From NCBI GenBank assembly GCA_003211955.1, contig QCRH01000003.1:1-64000 (forward strand): 64,000 nt of DNA, written 5' to 3'. Source of the stretch: Prochlorococcus sp. AG-459-O09 (lineage in GTDB: Bacteria; Cyanobacteriota; Cyanobacteriia; PCC-6307; Cyanobiaceae). A model generated the notes under the pieces. The model was not told where the DNA came from. It saw only the letters and a program-made list of their open reading frames with translations, and did not search any database. This document shows positions 9,632 through 21,278 of this stretch, piece by piece (within the stretch, counting starts at the first letter, position 1; each line of letters opens with the position of its first letter). Both the position numbers and the translations under genes were made by a program.

Positions 9632-11557
9632 ATGAGTAATGATGATAAGTTAAAAGTTAGGCAAACTGAATCTAAAAAAAGTGCTTTCAAGGAATTAACT
9701 ATTATTAGGGATACCATTTTTTGGATTGATGTTGTTGGTGCAGGTCAAAATGAAAAAGCCATTTTTGCAAGACCATTTAATGACAAAGAAGCGTTTCCCC
9801 AGCAATTAACAAGTAAAAAATATAATATTAAAAATAATTTTCATGGATATGGTGGTAAATCTTATAAATGTATAAATTTTAAAAATAATTTTTATTTGAT
9901 ATGGATAGATCAGATTACCAAGGCAGTATGGTTTCAAATTTTTAAAGAGGCAGCGTTAACTTATAGAAGCCAAAATAAATATCTCATTTCAGTTCAAGAA
10001 CCTAATCAACTATCTAAATCAATTGATGGAAATTTTGATTCTTCATTTATCATTTCTGAAAAAAATTTATTGTATGGAATTTGCGAAATAAATAATAGAG
10101 ATTATTTATTTTCTTTAAATTTAAAAAAAACTAAACAAGATATTCATCTAATAAAAAAATTTAAAAATTTTGCTGGAGAATTATCTTCTAATAAATCTGC
10201 TAAGTTACTTTCTTGGATAGAGTGGGATTCTCCATATATGCCTTGGGAGAAAAATGAGCTTTTTTTTGCTCAAATAGATTTAGATGGCGAGATACAAAAA
10301 ATAAAAAAATTCTCAAATAAGCTGATAAATTCCAAAAAAAACGTTTCTTTTTTTCAACCCTATTGGATAAGTGAAACTCATTTGGTATGTTCTGAAGATA
10401 GTTCTGGATGGTGGAATCTATTGTTTTTAGATGTTAGTGAAATTGAGAATATTTTTATTAAGAAAAGAGTAGAGAGAAATTTGATTGAATATGGAGCACC
10501 ACAATGGGTCACTGGAATAGCATTCTTTTCAGGGACTATAAAAAATTTATTTTGTGTAGCAAAAAAAGAAAATAGTTTAATAGTGGAACAATATAAAGAT
10601 CTTGAATTTGTTAAAGAATTTTCTACTCCTTTTACCTCAATAAGTGATTTCAGTGTTTTTCGGAAAAAAGTTCTTTTAAAAGGTTTTGGATCTGATTTTT
10701 TTGGAATTGTATTTGAAATTGATTTTGCAAAAAAAGTTTTATCAAATTTTTCTGAGCAGATATTTTTTGATCATATAAAAGATTCTTCAAAACCTGAAAC
10801 ATTTTGGTTTAAAGGTTTTGAGGCTCAATCTACTCATTCTTTTCTTTATAAGCCGCTTGTTGAAAATTTTAGAAAGCCACCGCTCCTTATTAGAGCACAT
10901 AGCGGACCAACTTCATGTTTTGATGGATCATATAATTCTGAAGTTCAATATTGGACGTCGAAGGGATTTTTTGTTGCTGAAGTCAATTATGGAGGATCAT
11001 CAGGATTTGGCAAAGCATATAGAGAGAGGTTGAATTATAAATGGGGTATTGTTGATTCTTATGATTGCAAAGCACTAGCTCTTGAATTGATTAAATCAAA
11101 TCAAGTTGATAGCGAAAAAGTGGTAATTTTTGGGAATAGTGCTGGTGGGTTAACTGCCCTGAATTGTTTGTTATATGGGTCTATTTTTACAGCAGCAATT
11201 TGTAAATATCCTGTTATTGATTTGAAGGATATGCATTACAACACTCATAGGTTTGAAAAAGATTATTTAAATTCTTTGGTAGGAAATTATGCAAAAAACC
11301 ATGATGAATATATAAATAGATCACCGATAAATCATATTAACAAAATAAAAAAACCTATCTTATTGTTTCATGGAAAAAAAGATACAGTTATTTCTTATAA
11401 ACAAACTTTAAAAATTCAAGAAATTTTGATTCAGAATAATAAATATTCAGAAGTTATTTTTTTTGATAATGAAGGGCATGGTTTTAGAAATATTGAAAAT
11501 AAAGAAGTAGTAATGCAAAAATCTCAGGAATTTTTAAAAAAAGCTTTGAATATTTAA
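9632..11557 (+). CDS. Peptidase S9 family (prolyl oligopeptidase/acylaminoacyl peptidase-like)
   Basis: RAHSGPTS...VIFGNSAGGLTAL...LLFHGKKDTVISYKQT...FFDNEGHGF. Confidence 0.9.
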   Translation: MSNDDKLKVRQTESKKSAFKELTIIRDTIFWIDVVGAGQNEKAIFARPFNDKEAFPQQLTSKKYNIKNNFHGYGGKSYKCINFKNNFYLIWIDQITKAVWFQIFKEAALTYRSQNKYLISVQEPNQLSKSIDGNFDSSFIISEKNLLYGICEINNRDYLFSLNLKKTKQDIHLIKKFKNFAGELSSNKSAKLLSWIEWDSPYMPWEKNELFFAQIDLDGEIQKIKKFSNKLINSKKNVSFFQPYWISETHLVCSEDSSGWWNLLFLDVSEIENIFIKKRVERNLIEYGAPQWVTGIAFFSGTIKNLFCVAKKENSLIVEQYKDLEFVKEFSTPFTSISDFSVFRKKVLLKGFGSDFFGIVFEIDFAKKVLSNFSEQIFFDHIKDSSKPETFWFKGFEAQSTHSFLYKPLVENFRKPPLLIRAHSGPTSCFDGSYNSEVQYWTSKGFFVAEVNYGGSSGFGKAYRERLNYKWGIVDSYDCKALALELIKSNQVDSEKVVIFGNSAGGLTALNCLLYGSIFTAAICKYPVIDLKDMHYNTHRFEKDYLNSLVGNYAKNHDEYINRSPINHINKIKKPILLFHGKKDTVISYKQTLKIQEILIQNNKYSEVIFFDNEGHGFRNIENKEVVMQKSQEFLKKALNI

Positions 11558-12807
11558 GAATTGATTTTTAGAAAATCAATTGTATCTTTTAATTTTTCTA
11601 TAAAAATATCAATTTCTTCTTTATTGGTTGTGAAATTCATGCTGATTCTAGCTGTTGATTTAATTCCAATGTATCTGTGAAGAGGTTGACAGCAATGGTG
11701 GCCACTTCTTATGCAAATTCCTTTTGAATCAAGAATTTCAGCAATATCATTTGAATGTATATTTTTTATATAAAAGGTGGCAAGTGAGGCTCTGTCTGGA
11801 TCTATCTCCGGCGATGGACCTATGATTTCAATATTTTCTATTTGATTTAATTTTTCAAATAAATATTTAGTAATAGTCTTTTCATATTTGTGAATTTCAT
11901 TCAATCCAATATTGTTAATATAATTAATTGCTTCTGCAAGACCTATTGCTTCTGCAATGGCTGGAGTTCCAGCTTCAAATTTGTGTGGTAGCTCTGCCCA
12001 AGTACTTGTCTCTTCAAAAACATCTTGAATCATTTCGCCACCTCCAAAGAGAGGAGGAATTTTTTCTAGGATTTCTTTTCTTGACCAGAGAAAACCAATA
12101 CCTGTAGGACCGCATAGTTTATGTCCTGATCCTGCTAAAAAATCTATATTAAGATCAATCACATCCAGTTTCTGATGAGCCAAACTTTGGCATGCATCTA
12201 TTAACACTAAAGAACCTTTTTGTTGAGCTAATTTAGTTATTTCTTTGATTGGATTACAGCAACCTAAAGTATTACTAACATGGACTAGGCTAACAAGTTT
12301 AGTTCTAGATGTTAGTTTTGATTTAAAGTCGTCTATATCTAATTTCCCATCTTTATCTATACCTATAAATTTTAATTTGCATTTATTTTTTGCTGCAACC
12401 ATTTGCCATGGAACAATATTACTATGATGCTCCATTATTGATAAGAGAATTTCATCGTTTTCTTTTAATGAATATTCGCCCCATGATCTAGCTACTAGAT
12501 TGATTGCCTCAGTTGCATTTCTTGTGAAAATAATTTCTTTTGCTGAATTCGCTTTTATATATTTGCTAATTAAATATCGTGCATTTTCAAATTCTTTTGT
12601 TGCTTTAGCACTTAATTGATGTGCTCCTCTATGTACATTGGCATTAAAGTTTTTGTAATATTCATCAATTTTTTTTAGGACTTGTATTGGTTTTTGTGTG
12701 GTTGCAGCATGGTCTAAATAAATAATTTGCTCATTACTGTTTAAGTTCTTATTTAAAAGAGGAAAGTCTTTCTTCGTTATTTCAGGAAAATTTTGAATCG
12801 TTTCCAT
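11554..12807 (-). CDS. sufS: Cysteine desulfurase SufS
   Basis: YLDHAATTQKPIQVL, NVHRGAHQLS, AGSGHKLCGPTGIGFLW, RSGHHCCQPLH. Confidence 0.96.
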   Translation of the reverse strand: METIQNFPEITKKDFPLLNKNLNSNEQIIYLDHAATTQKPIQVLKKIDEYYKNFNANVHRGAHQLSAKATKEFENARYLISKYIKANSAKEIIFTRNATEAINLVARSWGEYSLKENDEILLSIMEHHSNIVPWQMVAAKNKCKLKFIGIDKDGKLDIDDFKSKLTSRTKLVSLVHVSNTLGCCNPIKEITKLAQQKGSLVLIDACQSLAHQKLDVIDLNIDFLAGSGHKLCGPTGIGFLWSRKEILEKIPPLFGGGEMIQDVFEETSTWAELPHKFEAGTPAIAEAIGLAEAINYINNIGLNEIHKYEKTITKYLFEKLNQIENIEIIGPSPEIDPDRASLATFYIKNIHSNDIAEILDSKGICIRSGHHCCQPLHRYIGIKSTARISMNFTTNKEEIDIFIEKLKDTIDFLKINS

Positions 12808-14024
12808 TAATTCTCATTTAAAAGTTTATCAAGCAAATCCCATTTATCTTTTGAAATGGGAATAAATGAAATTATTTCTTGAAAGTAAGAACTTAATTGT
12901 AGTTTATTTGCTTCTGTTAATGTGATCCCTCTTGTTCGCATATAAAAAAGTTCTTCTTCATTTAGTTGCGAAATTGTAGCTCCATGTTTGCATTTGACAT
13001 CATCAGCAATTATTTCTAATTGAGGTTTGGTATCTATTTGTGCGAGATTTGATAAAAGTAAATTTCTGCTTAATTGGGAAGCATCAGTTCTCTGGGCAAT
13101 TTTCGGAACTATTATTGAACCTTCAAATATTGCATGAGATTTATCATCAGCAAGTGATTTATTAATTTGATCTAGAAATCCATTTGGGCCATTAAATTCT
13201 ATTTTTGTATAGGTTGAAATTTGCTCATCTTTTTTTGTTATTTGCATACCTTTGATATTTGTTTTAGCGTTTCCCGCAGATTGTTTAATACTAATTTCAA
13301 ATCTCGCGTAATTGAATTTGAAATGTAAAGATCCTAAGTTGTATGCACTATTTTTTTGTTGAATTACATTAAGAGAATTTAATATATTGGATCTGTTTTC
13401 ACCGTAAGAAACAACACCATGATTTACGGAACTATTTTCTTTCAAGCAAAAGAAAGTTGATTGAGATAATGAAGAGTTTTCTTTACCAAGATTTACTTGT
13501 ACTAATTCAACATCACAATTCTTTTCTAAAAATATTACTAGGGTTTTTGCGTTTAATGAATTACTTGATGCATGACTAAAAATTTCAATAGGAGGAATTT
13601 TTGATCCATTTATTTTTAATCCCAAAATATTATTTTTACAACTTAAAGCCAGATTTAGTAGGTCACTCCAATTTTCGTTTTGCTTAAAAAAAGATATCTG
13701 TTCCTTGATATATTTTTGTAATTCATCCTTACTTAATTGCTGTATTGAATAATTTTTCTCTATTAATTTAATTTGGCAATTCTCACCAATTATTAATCTA
13801 ATAGTACTTTGAGAATTTTTCGGATATGGTATATCAAATTTTGAATCTTTTTCATTAACAGAGTAATCTAAAAAGTTTGACAATTTTGATTTATTTGAAA
13901 GTCTCCATAGTTCATTTTTAGGATTAGGGAGAGGGCTTGATTGTAATTTATGAAGACAGATTTTTTGTATTTCTGTTAGGTTATTATCTGATTTATTAGT
14001 TTTTATTTTTTCAATAATTTCCAT
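12807..14024 (-). CDS. sufD: Fe-S cluster assembly protein SufD
   Basis: Position in sufBCDS; IADDVKCKHGATISQLNEEELFYMRTRGI. Confidence 0.93.
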   Translation of the reverse strand: MEIIEKIKTNKSDNNLTEIQKICLHKLQSSPLPNPKNELWRLSNKSKLSNFLDYSVNEKDSKFDIPYPKNSQSTIRLIIGENCQIKLIEKNYSIQQLSKDELQKYIKEQISFFKQNENWSDLLNLALSCKNNILGLKINGSKIPPIEIFSHASSNSLNAKTLVIFLEKNCDVELVQVNLGKENSSLSQSTFFCLKENSSVNHGVVSYGENRSNILNSLNVIQQKNSAYNLGSLHFKFNYARFEISIKQSAGNAKTNIKGMQITKKDEQISTYTKIEFNGPNGFLDQINKSLADDKSHAIFEGSIIVPKIAQRTDASQLSRNLLLSNLAQIDTKPQLEIIADDVKCKHGATISQLNEEELFYMRTRGITLTEANKLQLSSYFQEIISFIPISKDKWDLLDKLLNEN

Positions 14025-14028
14025 TTGT

Positions 14029-14814
14029 TTAGGTCTCTTTTATAAAGTTATCAGTCCATTCATACCCTTTTTCTTCAAGCTCTAGAGCAAGATCACTCTC
14101 TCCAGTTTTTATGATTTGTCCGTCTGACATAACATGGACATAATTTGGTTTAATTTCATCTAATAATCTTTGATAGTGGGTAATAAGTATAATTCCTGTT
14201 TGTGCATTAGATATTTTTTTAATTCCTGATGCCACTATTCTTAGAGCATCGATATCTAGACCAGAATCGGTCTCATCTAATATTGCTATCTTGGGCTCAA
14301 GTAAAGCCATTTGCAGAATCTCATTTCTTTTTTTTTCACCTCCGGAAAAGCCTTGATTTACACTCCTTGATAGGAATGCGTGATCCATTTTCACAATTTC
14401 TAATTTTTCTTTAACTAATTCTTCAAAATCAAAAGTATCCAATTCTTCTTTGTTGAGGAATTTTCTTCTAGCATTAGTTGAAACTCTAAGAAACTCAAGA
14501 TTACTTACACCGGGAATCTCAATTGGATATTGGAAACCAAGAAAAATTCCTGATTGAGATCTCTCTTCAGGTTCTAGAGAGTTGATGTTTTCACCCAAAA
14601 ATTTTATGTAGCCATTCGTAATATTATAAGAGGGATGTCCTGCAATGATTTTCGAAAGAGTACTTTTGCCACATCCATTTCTTCCCATGATGGCATGTAT
14701 TTCTCCAGGATAGACAGTAAGTGAAACCCCTTTTAAAATTGGAAGATTATCAGTAGATGCAGAGAGATTTTCAACTTCTAAAATTGGATCTGATTCTTTC
14801 ATTTTACTTTGCAT
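14029..14814 (-). CDS. sufC: Fe-S cluster assembly ATPase SufC
   Basis: [58 protein letters not shown]. Confidence 0.97.
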   Translation of the reverse strand: MQSKMKESDPILEVENLSASTDNLPILKGVSLTVYPGEIHAIMGRNGCGKSTLSKIIAGHPSYNITNGYIKFLGENINSLEPEERSQSGIFLGFQYPIEIPGVSNLEFLRVSTNARRKFLNKEELDTFDFEELVKEKLEIVKMDHAFLSRSVNQGFSGGEKKRNEILQMALLEPKIAILDETDSGLDIDALRIVASGIKKISNAQTGIILITHYQRLLDEIKPNYVHVMSDGQIIKTGESDLALELEEKGYEWTDNFIKET

Positions 14815-14835
14815 TTCAGTTTAGAAATTGATTAA

Positions 14836-16278
14836 TTAACCTACTGATCCCTCTAGTTTAAGTGCCAGTAACTTATCTGCTTCAGCAGCAAATTCCATAG
14901 GTAATTGATTAAATACATCTCTGCAAAAACCGCTGACCATCATAGATACTGCCTCCTCAAATTCTATACCTCTGCTTTGGAGATAAAAAAGTTGGTCTTC
15001 TGAGATTCTACATGTACTTGCTTCATGCTCAATTTCAGAATTAGGTTGTTGAGATTTGATGTAAGGGAATGTATTAGCAGAAGCTTGATCCCCTATTAAC
15101 ATTGAATCACATTGACTGTAATTTCTTGATCCTGTAGCTTTTGTTCCCATTTTGACAAGACCTCTGTAGCTATTTTTTGAGTTACCTGCACTAATACCTT
15201 TGCTAACAATAGTTGATTTGGTCTTAGGACCAATATGTATCATTTTTGTGCCGGTATCTGCTTGCTGAAGATTATTGGTGAGAGCCACTGAATAAAATTC
15301 TCCTACAGATTCTTCCCCTAAAAGAAGACAGCTAGGATATTTCCATGTAATTGCGGATCCAGTTTCAACTTGAGACCAGCTAATTTTACTTCTCTTACCT
15401 AAACATTTTCCTCTCTTGGTGACAAAATTAAAAATTCCGCCAATACCTTCTTCATCACCAGCATACCAATTTTGCACTGTTGAATATTTTATTGAGGCGT
15501 CATCTAATGCTATAAGCTCTACTACTGCTGCATGTAGGGTATTTGTATCAAACATTGGAGCTGTACAACCTTCTAAATAACTTACAGAACTTGATTCTTC
15601 AGCAATGATTAATGTCCTTTCGAATTGTCCTGAATCTCCACTATTAATTCTGAAGTAGGAAGATAGATCCATAGGGCAGGTAACACCTTTTGGGATATAA
15701 ACAAAAGAACCATCACTGAAAACTGCAGAATTTAGTGCTGCAAAATAATTATCACTAGTTGGAACTACTGTACCTAAATATTTTTCAATCAAATCCGCGT
15801 GATTTTTTACTGCTTCACTAATTGAGCAAAATATAACTCCATGTTCAGCAAGTTCTTCTCTAAAAGTTGTGGCTATAGAAACACTATCAAAGACAGCATC
15901 TACTGCTACATTTGTGAGTTTTTTTTGCTCCGTGAGGGGTATTCCTAATTTGTCAAAAGTCTCAAGAAGTTTGGGATCAACTTCATCTAAGCTAGAAAGT
16001 TTCTCTTTTTGCTTAGGAGCAGAGTAATAAATAATATCTTGATAATCAATTTTTTTGTACCCTAATGCTGCCCAATCAGGCTCTTTCATTTTTTGCCATT
16101 TTTTAAAGGCTTTTAATCTAAAATCAAGAAGAAATTTTGGCTCTTCTTTTTTCTGTGAAATTAATTTTATGATATCTTCATTTAATCCCTTTTCTATTTT
16201 TTCAGTTTCAATATCAGTAACGAAACCATATTTGTAAGGTTCTTTTACTACGTCTTTAACTAAATTTTCGTTGACCAT
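14836..16278 (-). CDS. sufB: Fe-S cluster assembly protein SufB
   Basis: [28 protein letters not shown]...[18 protein letters not shown]...[22 protein letters not shown]. Confidence 0.97.
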   Translation of the reverse strand: MVNENLVKDVVKEPYKYGFVTDIETEKIEKGLNEDIIKLISQKKEEPKFLLDFRLKAFKKWQKMKEPDWAALGYKKIDYQDIIYYSAPKQKEKLSSLDEVDPKLLETFDKLGIPLTEQKKLTNVAVDAVFDSVSIATTFREELAEHGVIFCSISEAVKNHADLIEKYLGTVVPTSDNYFAALNSAVFSDGSFVYIPKGVTCPMDLSSYFRINSGDSGQFERTLIIAEESSSVSYLEGCTAPMFDTNTLHAAVVELIALDDASIKYSTVQNWYAGDEEGIGGIFNFVTKRGKCLGKRSKISWSQVETGSAITWKYPSCLLLGEESVGEFYSVALTNNLQQADTGTKMIHIGPKTKSTIVSKGISAGNSKNSYRGLVKMGTKATGSRNYSQCDSMLIGDQASANTFPYIKSQQPNSEIEHEASTCRISEDQLFYLQSRGIEFEEAVSMMVSGFCRDVFNQLPMEFAAEADKLLALKLEGSVG

Positions 16279-16373
16279 GTTATCAAAAATAACTTATTAC
16301 AATTAGCTTTATATACTCTAACGAAAGATACCCCCAATATTGAGTTTTTTTCCTTTATTAAAACTAAAAATTA

Positions 16374-16727
16374 ATGTCTAATCATCTTGATCCCTTGTCT
16401 AACCCATTAAACATAGAAACTATTCAAGAAATTGATAATCTTGATCTACCTATGATGCAGAAACATCATTTAAGAATTCTCGCTCATTGCCTTCAGATTT
16501 TAAAAATTATCAATTTAGATAATAGTTTGGAATATCAAAATAAAAATCCTCTGAGAGAATGGTGTGATAACCAATCCAAAAAATTTGATGATAAAAAATT
16601 TAGTGATCTTTTTTATGAGCAGTTAGAATCCACTTCGAAAAAATTAAGTTCTTTTTCAAAAAAAATAGGTAAAAGTATTGAGGAATTAGAGATAGATGAT
16701 TTAGTACTTCTAGTTGATCAAAGCTGA
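16374..16727 (+). CDS. Conserved hypothetical protein, divergent from sufB
   Basis: 117 aa ORF; no recognised domain. Confidence 0.65.
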   Translation: MSNHLDPLSNPLNIETIQEIDNLDLPMMQKHHLRILAHCLQILKIINLDNSLEYQNKNPLREWCDNQSKKFDDKKFSDLFYEQLESTSKKLSSFSKKIGKSIEELEIDDLVLLVDQS

Positions 16728-17000
16728 ATTCTCTTTTATTTACTGATCCCAAAGAAAAAATATATTTTTGTTGAGTCGTTAACAAATTTAGGTAATAAAA
16801 TTTAAAAAAAAAGAAAATTAATTTACATTTTAAAAAGATCTGAAAATTAATTTATTTCTTTGATACCAACTGTTTTGAAGAGAAATATCAATTTTGAGAA
16901 TTTTTTAGTAGTCAGAGGATCCTGACGACAGGCCAAAAAGACACACAATTCCCAAAAAAAAAGAACATACTGATCCCAAACAAAAAACGGAGAATTTAAA

Positions 17001-18101
17001 GTGGCTGATGGGATTATGAATAAAGATCAATTACTCTCACTAACCCTCAGACAATTACGTCAAGAAGCAAGTAAATTATCGGTTCCACTGTATAGTCGCA
17101 AAACAAAAGCTGTTTTAGTTGATTTAATATTTAAATATCAAGAAAAATCTACAAAAAAAACATACACTACACCTCCTGAGTCAAAATCTGAAGAAACTTC
17201 TGAGTTCAATGCTTTCAACAGTGGAGAAGAACTTAAAACAAATGTAGTATTTCTACCCCGAGATCCAGATTGGGCTTATGTTTTTTGGCAAATTTCTGAT
17301 GCAGATAGAGAAAAAGCACAATCTTTGGGAGCTAATAAATTATGTTTACGATTATTTGATGCATCTGGTTCTGAAGGAAGCAACTTGAATCAAGGAACAC
17401 TAAGGGAGATAGCAGTTGATAGTTACAGTACCGAGTGGTACTTGCCAATCCCACTTGCTGATAGAGATTATAAAGTTGAATTAGGTTACAAATATGGTTT
17501 TAACTGGATGTCTTTGGCATTTTCTTCGATAAGCCATGTTCCTGGGTCTCATCCTTCTGAGCAAATTCTTGATAAATTTGTACCTTTTAATTTAGATTCT
17601 ACTTCTGAGTCAATCCCAGATATTTCTAATCCTGTTGTTTCAGAACAAAATGGTATGCATGAAAGGCTATACCAAGCAGCAACAAATATCCCTCTCAGAA
17701 AAAAAGTTGGTTCTGAAGAATTTATGGAAAACGTAAATTCAACAAACCTTAATGATAATCTTACAGACTCAGGTGTTGGTAGATGGTCATCAGGTTTAAA
17801 TGATTCTGGAAGCGGAATTGTTAAAAATAGATCTTTTTGGCTCGTTGCAGATGCTGAATTAATTGTTTATGGAGCTACAGAGCCTTCTGCAAAACTGACA
17901 ATAGGTGGAGAAGATGTACCTCTTGCTGCAGATGGTACTTTTAGAATTCAAGTTCCATTTAGAGACGGGACTCAAAAATATGATATTAAAGCTATTGATG
18001 TATCTGGGGAGCAAGAAAAAAGTATATCAATGAAATTTGATAGAACTACACCACTTGACGATACTAATGAAAAAGATAATGCTGAGACTGAATGGTTTTA
18101 A
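17001..18101 (+). CDS. DUF4912-like protein with N-terminal Rho-N/SAP-like segment
   Basis: LSLTLRQLRQEASKLSVPLYSRKTKAVLVDLI then VFLPRDPDWAYVFWQISDADREKA. Confidence 0.75.
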   Translation: MADGIMNKDQLLSLTLRQLRQEASKLSVPLYSRKTKAVLVDLIFKYQEKSTKKTYTTPPESKSEETSEFNAFNSGEELKTNVVFLPRDPDWAYVFWQISDADREKAQSLGANKLCLRLFDASGSEGSNLNQGTLREIAVDSYSTEWYLPIPLADRDYKVELGYKYGFNWMSLAFSSISHVPGSHPSEQILDKFVPFNLDSTSESIPDISNPVVSEQNGMHERLYQAATNIPLRKKVGSEEFMENVNSTNLNDNLTDSGVGRWSSGLNDSGSGIVKNRSFWLVADAELIVYGATEPSAKLTIGGEDVPLAADGTFRIQVPFRDGTQKYDIKAIDVSGEQEKSISMKFDRTTPLDDTNEKDNAETEWF

Positions 18102-18113
18102 TAAATTAAATTA

Positions 18114-18284
18114 ATGCTGAAAAAAATTGTAGCTTTTACTCCATTGTTTGGGGCATTAACGTTTCCACTAATAGTTCCAATTACAATTTCTAAATTTGGT
18201 GTTAACTATGGGATTTTTAGTGCATTATTAATTTCTTCATTATGGTTTATCGCTATGTTAAGAACTTCCGAAATGCCTCATTAA
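18114..18284 (+). CDS. Small two-TM membrane protein (56 aa)
   Basis: ATG..TAA read by eye: MLKKIVAFTPLFGALTFPLIVPITISKFGVNYGIFSALLISSLWFIAMLRTSEMPH; not in ORF track. Confidence 0.65.
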   Translation: MLKKIVAFTPLFGALTFPLIVPITISKFGVNYGIFSALLISSLWFIAMLRTSEMPH

Positions 18285-18316
18285 TTTAGTTAGATTTTTG
18301 GAAGTCTTTTAAAAAT

Positions 18317-19954
18317 ATGAATCAAGTTAGTGTAATTAATATCAATTCTCCTTTTCTAGATCAAAAACCAGGTACTTCTGGATTAAGAAAAAGTACTTTA
18401 AAGTTTCAGGAAGAACATTATCTAGAAGTTTTTATTGAAGCAATCTTACAATCATTAGAAGATTTAAAAGGTTCAACATTAGTAGTTGGTGGTGATGGCA
18501 GATATGGCAATCTTGAAGCAATAGAAAAAATTGTCCAAATATGCATTGCTCATAAAGTTCAAAAGGTTATTGTTCCAAAATACGGTTTATTATCTACTCC
18601 TGCGACATCACATTTAATTAGAAAAGAAAACGCTATTGGTGGAATTATTCTTTCTGCAAGCCATAATCCTGGTGGGATTGATGGCGACTTTGGAGTGAAA
18701 TTGAATATCTCTAATGGTGGCCCAGCTCCTGAGATAATTACTAATAAGATTTTCAAGGCTTCACAATTACTAACTAGTTATAAAATTTGTAAAATTCAAT
18801 TACCTGATTTTAGGGAATCTGGAACTTATCCTTTCGACGAAACTACCTTAGAAATTATTGATGGATTAACAGATTATTCTAATTTGATGGAGAAAATTTT
18901 TGACTTTGATCAAATTAGTGATTTTTTAAAAAAAGACTTCTCGTTAATCTTTGATGCAATGAATGCGGTTACAGGCCCATATGCAAAAAATATTTTTGTT
19001 GAAAAAATGGGTCTTGCACCTGATTGTGTCATGAATGGTAACCCGTTAAAAGATTTTGGCGGTTTACATCCTGATCCTAATCTTACTTACGCATCCCACT
19101 TGGCTGATTTGTTATTAAATAAAAAATCTTATAGTTTTGGTGCTGCATGTGATGGAGATGGAGATAGGAATATGATTTTAGGAAGTGGATGTTTTGTAAA
19201 TCCTAGTGATAGCCTTGCAGTTATCACTGCTAACACAAAATGTGTCCCTGGTTATAAAGATGGTATTACAGGTGTGGCACGATCCATGCCAACCAGCTCA
19301 GCGGTTGATAATGTTGCTCGAGCATTAAATATACCTTGTTTCGAGACGCCTACTGGTTGGAAGTTTTTTGGAAATCTTTTGGATTCTAATTTAATTACTT
19401 TATGCGGAGAAGAGAGTTTCGGAACAGGTAGTAATCATGTGAGAGAGAAAGATGGACTATGGGCAGTTTTGTATTGGTTACAAATTTTAGCTGAGAAAAA
19501 ATGTTCGGTAAGTGATTTGATGCAGAATCATTGGAAACAATTTGGTAGAAATTATTATTCAAGACATGATTATGAAGCAATTCCCTCAAATATTGCTAAT
19601 CAAATCTTTGGTAATCTAACTTCTATGCTCGAAAATTTAAAAGGAAATTGTTTTGCTGGCCATTTAGTTAAAGTTGCAGATAACTTTTCATATTTAGATC
19701 CCGTTGATAATTCCATAAGTGAAAATCAAGGTTTAAGAATGGTCCTTGATGATAATTCTCGAGTAATTGTGCGCCTTTCTGGAACTGGAACTAAGGGTGC
19801 AACATTAAGACTTTACTTTGAGAAATTTGTCGATCCTCAACAGAATCTTTCGTTAAATCCTCAGATCGCTTTGAAACCTCTAATAGATAATTTAGATGCT
19901 TTATTAAACATTTCAAAACTTACTCAAATGGAAACTCCTACAGTAATTACATAG
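18317..19954 (+). CDS. pgm: Phosphoglucomutase, alpha-D-glucose phosphate specific
   Basis: QKPGTSGLRKST, ILSASHNPGGIDGDFGVK, ACDGDGDRNMILG, CGEESFGTGSNHVREKDGLWAVL. Confidence 0.96.
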   Translation: MNQVSVININSPFLDQKPGTSGLRKSTLKFQEEHYLEVFIEAILQSLEDLKGSTLVVGGDGRYGNLEAIEKIVQICIAHKVQKVIVPKYGLLSTPATSHLIRKENAIGGIILSASHNPGGIDGDFGVKLNISNGGPAPEIITNKIFKASQLLTSYKICKIQLPDFRESGTYPFDETTLEIIDGLTDYSNLMEKIFDFDQISDFLKKDFSLIFDAMNAVTGPYAKNIFVEKMGLAPDCVMNGNPLKDFGGLHPDPNLTYASHLADLLLNKKSYSFGAACDGDGDRNMILGSGCFVNPSDSLAVITANTKCVPGYKDGITGVARSMPTSSAVDNVARALNIPCFETPTGWKFFGNLLDSNLITLCGEESFGTGSNHVREKDGLWAVLYWLQILAEKKCSVSDLMQNHWKQFGRNYYSRHDYEAIPSNIANQIFGNLTSMLENLKGNCFAGHLVKVADNFSYLDPVDNSISENQGLRMVLDDNSRVIVRLSGTGTKGATLRLYFEKFVDPQQNLSLNPQIALKPLIDNLDALLNISKLTQMETPTVIT

Positions 19955-19988
19955 AATTGAAAGTAATGATTTTTTGATTTTATTTATT

Positions 19989-21278
19989 ATGCATTCAGAA
20001 AATTTATTTACTAATTATTCCCAAATAGAAAACAACGCACCTTTGGCAGATAAATTAAGACCAAAGAATTTGGAAGATTTTTTTGGTCAACAACCAATCT
20101 TGAATGAGAATTCGCTTTTAAGAAGTGCAATATTAAACGATAAGATTAGTAATTTTATTTTTTCTGGCCCTCCGGGTGTTGGAAAAACTACTCTAATTGA
20201 AATTATTTCTTTTAATACGCGGTCAAAATTAATTAAGTTAAATGCAGTATTATCAAGTGTTAAAGAATTAAGAAATGAAATCGCTAATGCAAAAGATAGA
20301 TTAATAAATTCAAAAAGAAAAACAATTTTATTTATCGATGAGGTTCATAGATTTACATCAGTTCAGCAAGATGCTTTATTACCTTCAATAGAAAATGGAA
20401 CTATAACTTTTATTGGTGCTACAACTGAAAACCCTTTCTTTGCTGTTAATAAAGCGCTTGTTAGCAGGTCTCGCATTTTTAAATTACTTCCTTTGACAGA
20501 AAATGATTTGCAGAAAATAATACAAAAAGTCATTACTCACTATGCAAAGCAAAAAGATTCAAAAAAGGTTTATTTAACTCAAGATGCTATAAGTCATTTA
20601 ATTAAATTTTCTGGCGGAGATGCAAGGACATTAATCAATGCGCTAGAGATGGCCATAGAAGCAACTGCTAAAAATGATGCTAAAGAAATCAAAATTAATC
20701 TCTCAATAGCAGAGGATGCACTACAAAAGAAAAATATTGTTTACGATAAAAATGGTCACAATCATTACGATGTAATAAGCGCTTTAATCAAGTCCATAAG
20801 AGGTTCTGATCCAGATGCAACTTTATTCTGGCTTGCCAATATGCTGGAGGCTGGCGAAGATCCTAATTTTATTTTTAGAAGACTACTTATATCTGCCAGT
20901 GAAGATATTGGAATAGCTGATCCTAATGCCATAGTAGTTGTACAATCCTGTTGTGATGCTTTTGATAGAGTTGGTTTTCCAGAAGGATTATATTTTTTAA
21001 CACAGGCTTCTTTATATTTAGCTATTTCTCCAAAAAGTAATAGTATGAAAAGTATTTTTAAAGCAATTGAAACAATCAAATCTACCAATGCTTTTGATGT
21101 TCCAACTCATTTAAAAAATAATTCTAATAGTTATGTCAATCCTCATAATTATCTTGGTAATTGGGTCGTACAAGAATATCTTCCTAAATCTTTAAGAGGT
21201 TTAAAAATATGGGAACCAAATAATAATGGATGGGAAAAAACTCAATATGAAGCAATGCTTAGAAGAAAAGAAAATTAA
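19989..21278 (+). CDS. rarA: AAA ATPase, replication-associated recombination protein RarA/MgsA-like
   Basis: ADKLRPKNLEDFFGQ, FSGPPGVGKTTL, FIDEVHRF, GATTENPFF; C-terminal MgsA domain. Confidence 0.9.
   Translation: MHSENLFTNYSQIENNAPLADKLRPKNLEDFFGQQPILNENSLLRSAILNDKISNFIFSGPPGVGKTTLIEIISFNTRSKLIKLNAVLSSVKELRNEIANAKDRLINSKRKTILFIDEVHRFTSVQQDALLPSIENGTITFIGATTENPFFAVNKALVSRSRIFKLLPLTENDLQKIIQKVITHYAKQKDSKKVYLTQDAISHLIKFSGGDARTLINALEMAIEATAKNDAKEIKINLSIAEDALQKKNIVYDKNGHNHYDVISALIKSIRGSDPDATLFWLANMLEAGEDPNFIFRRLLISASEDIGIADPNAIVVVQSCCDAFDRVGFPEGLYFLTQASLYLAISPKSNSMKSIFKAIETIKSTNAFDVPTHLKNNSNSYVNPHNYLGNWVVQEYLPKSLRGLKIWEPNNNGWEKTQYEAMLRRKEN

Noticed and set aside
16278-16374. SufR-type operator upstream of sufB
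   Set aside because: No convincing CAAC-N6-GTTG-type palindrome seen in the divergent region.
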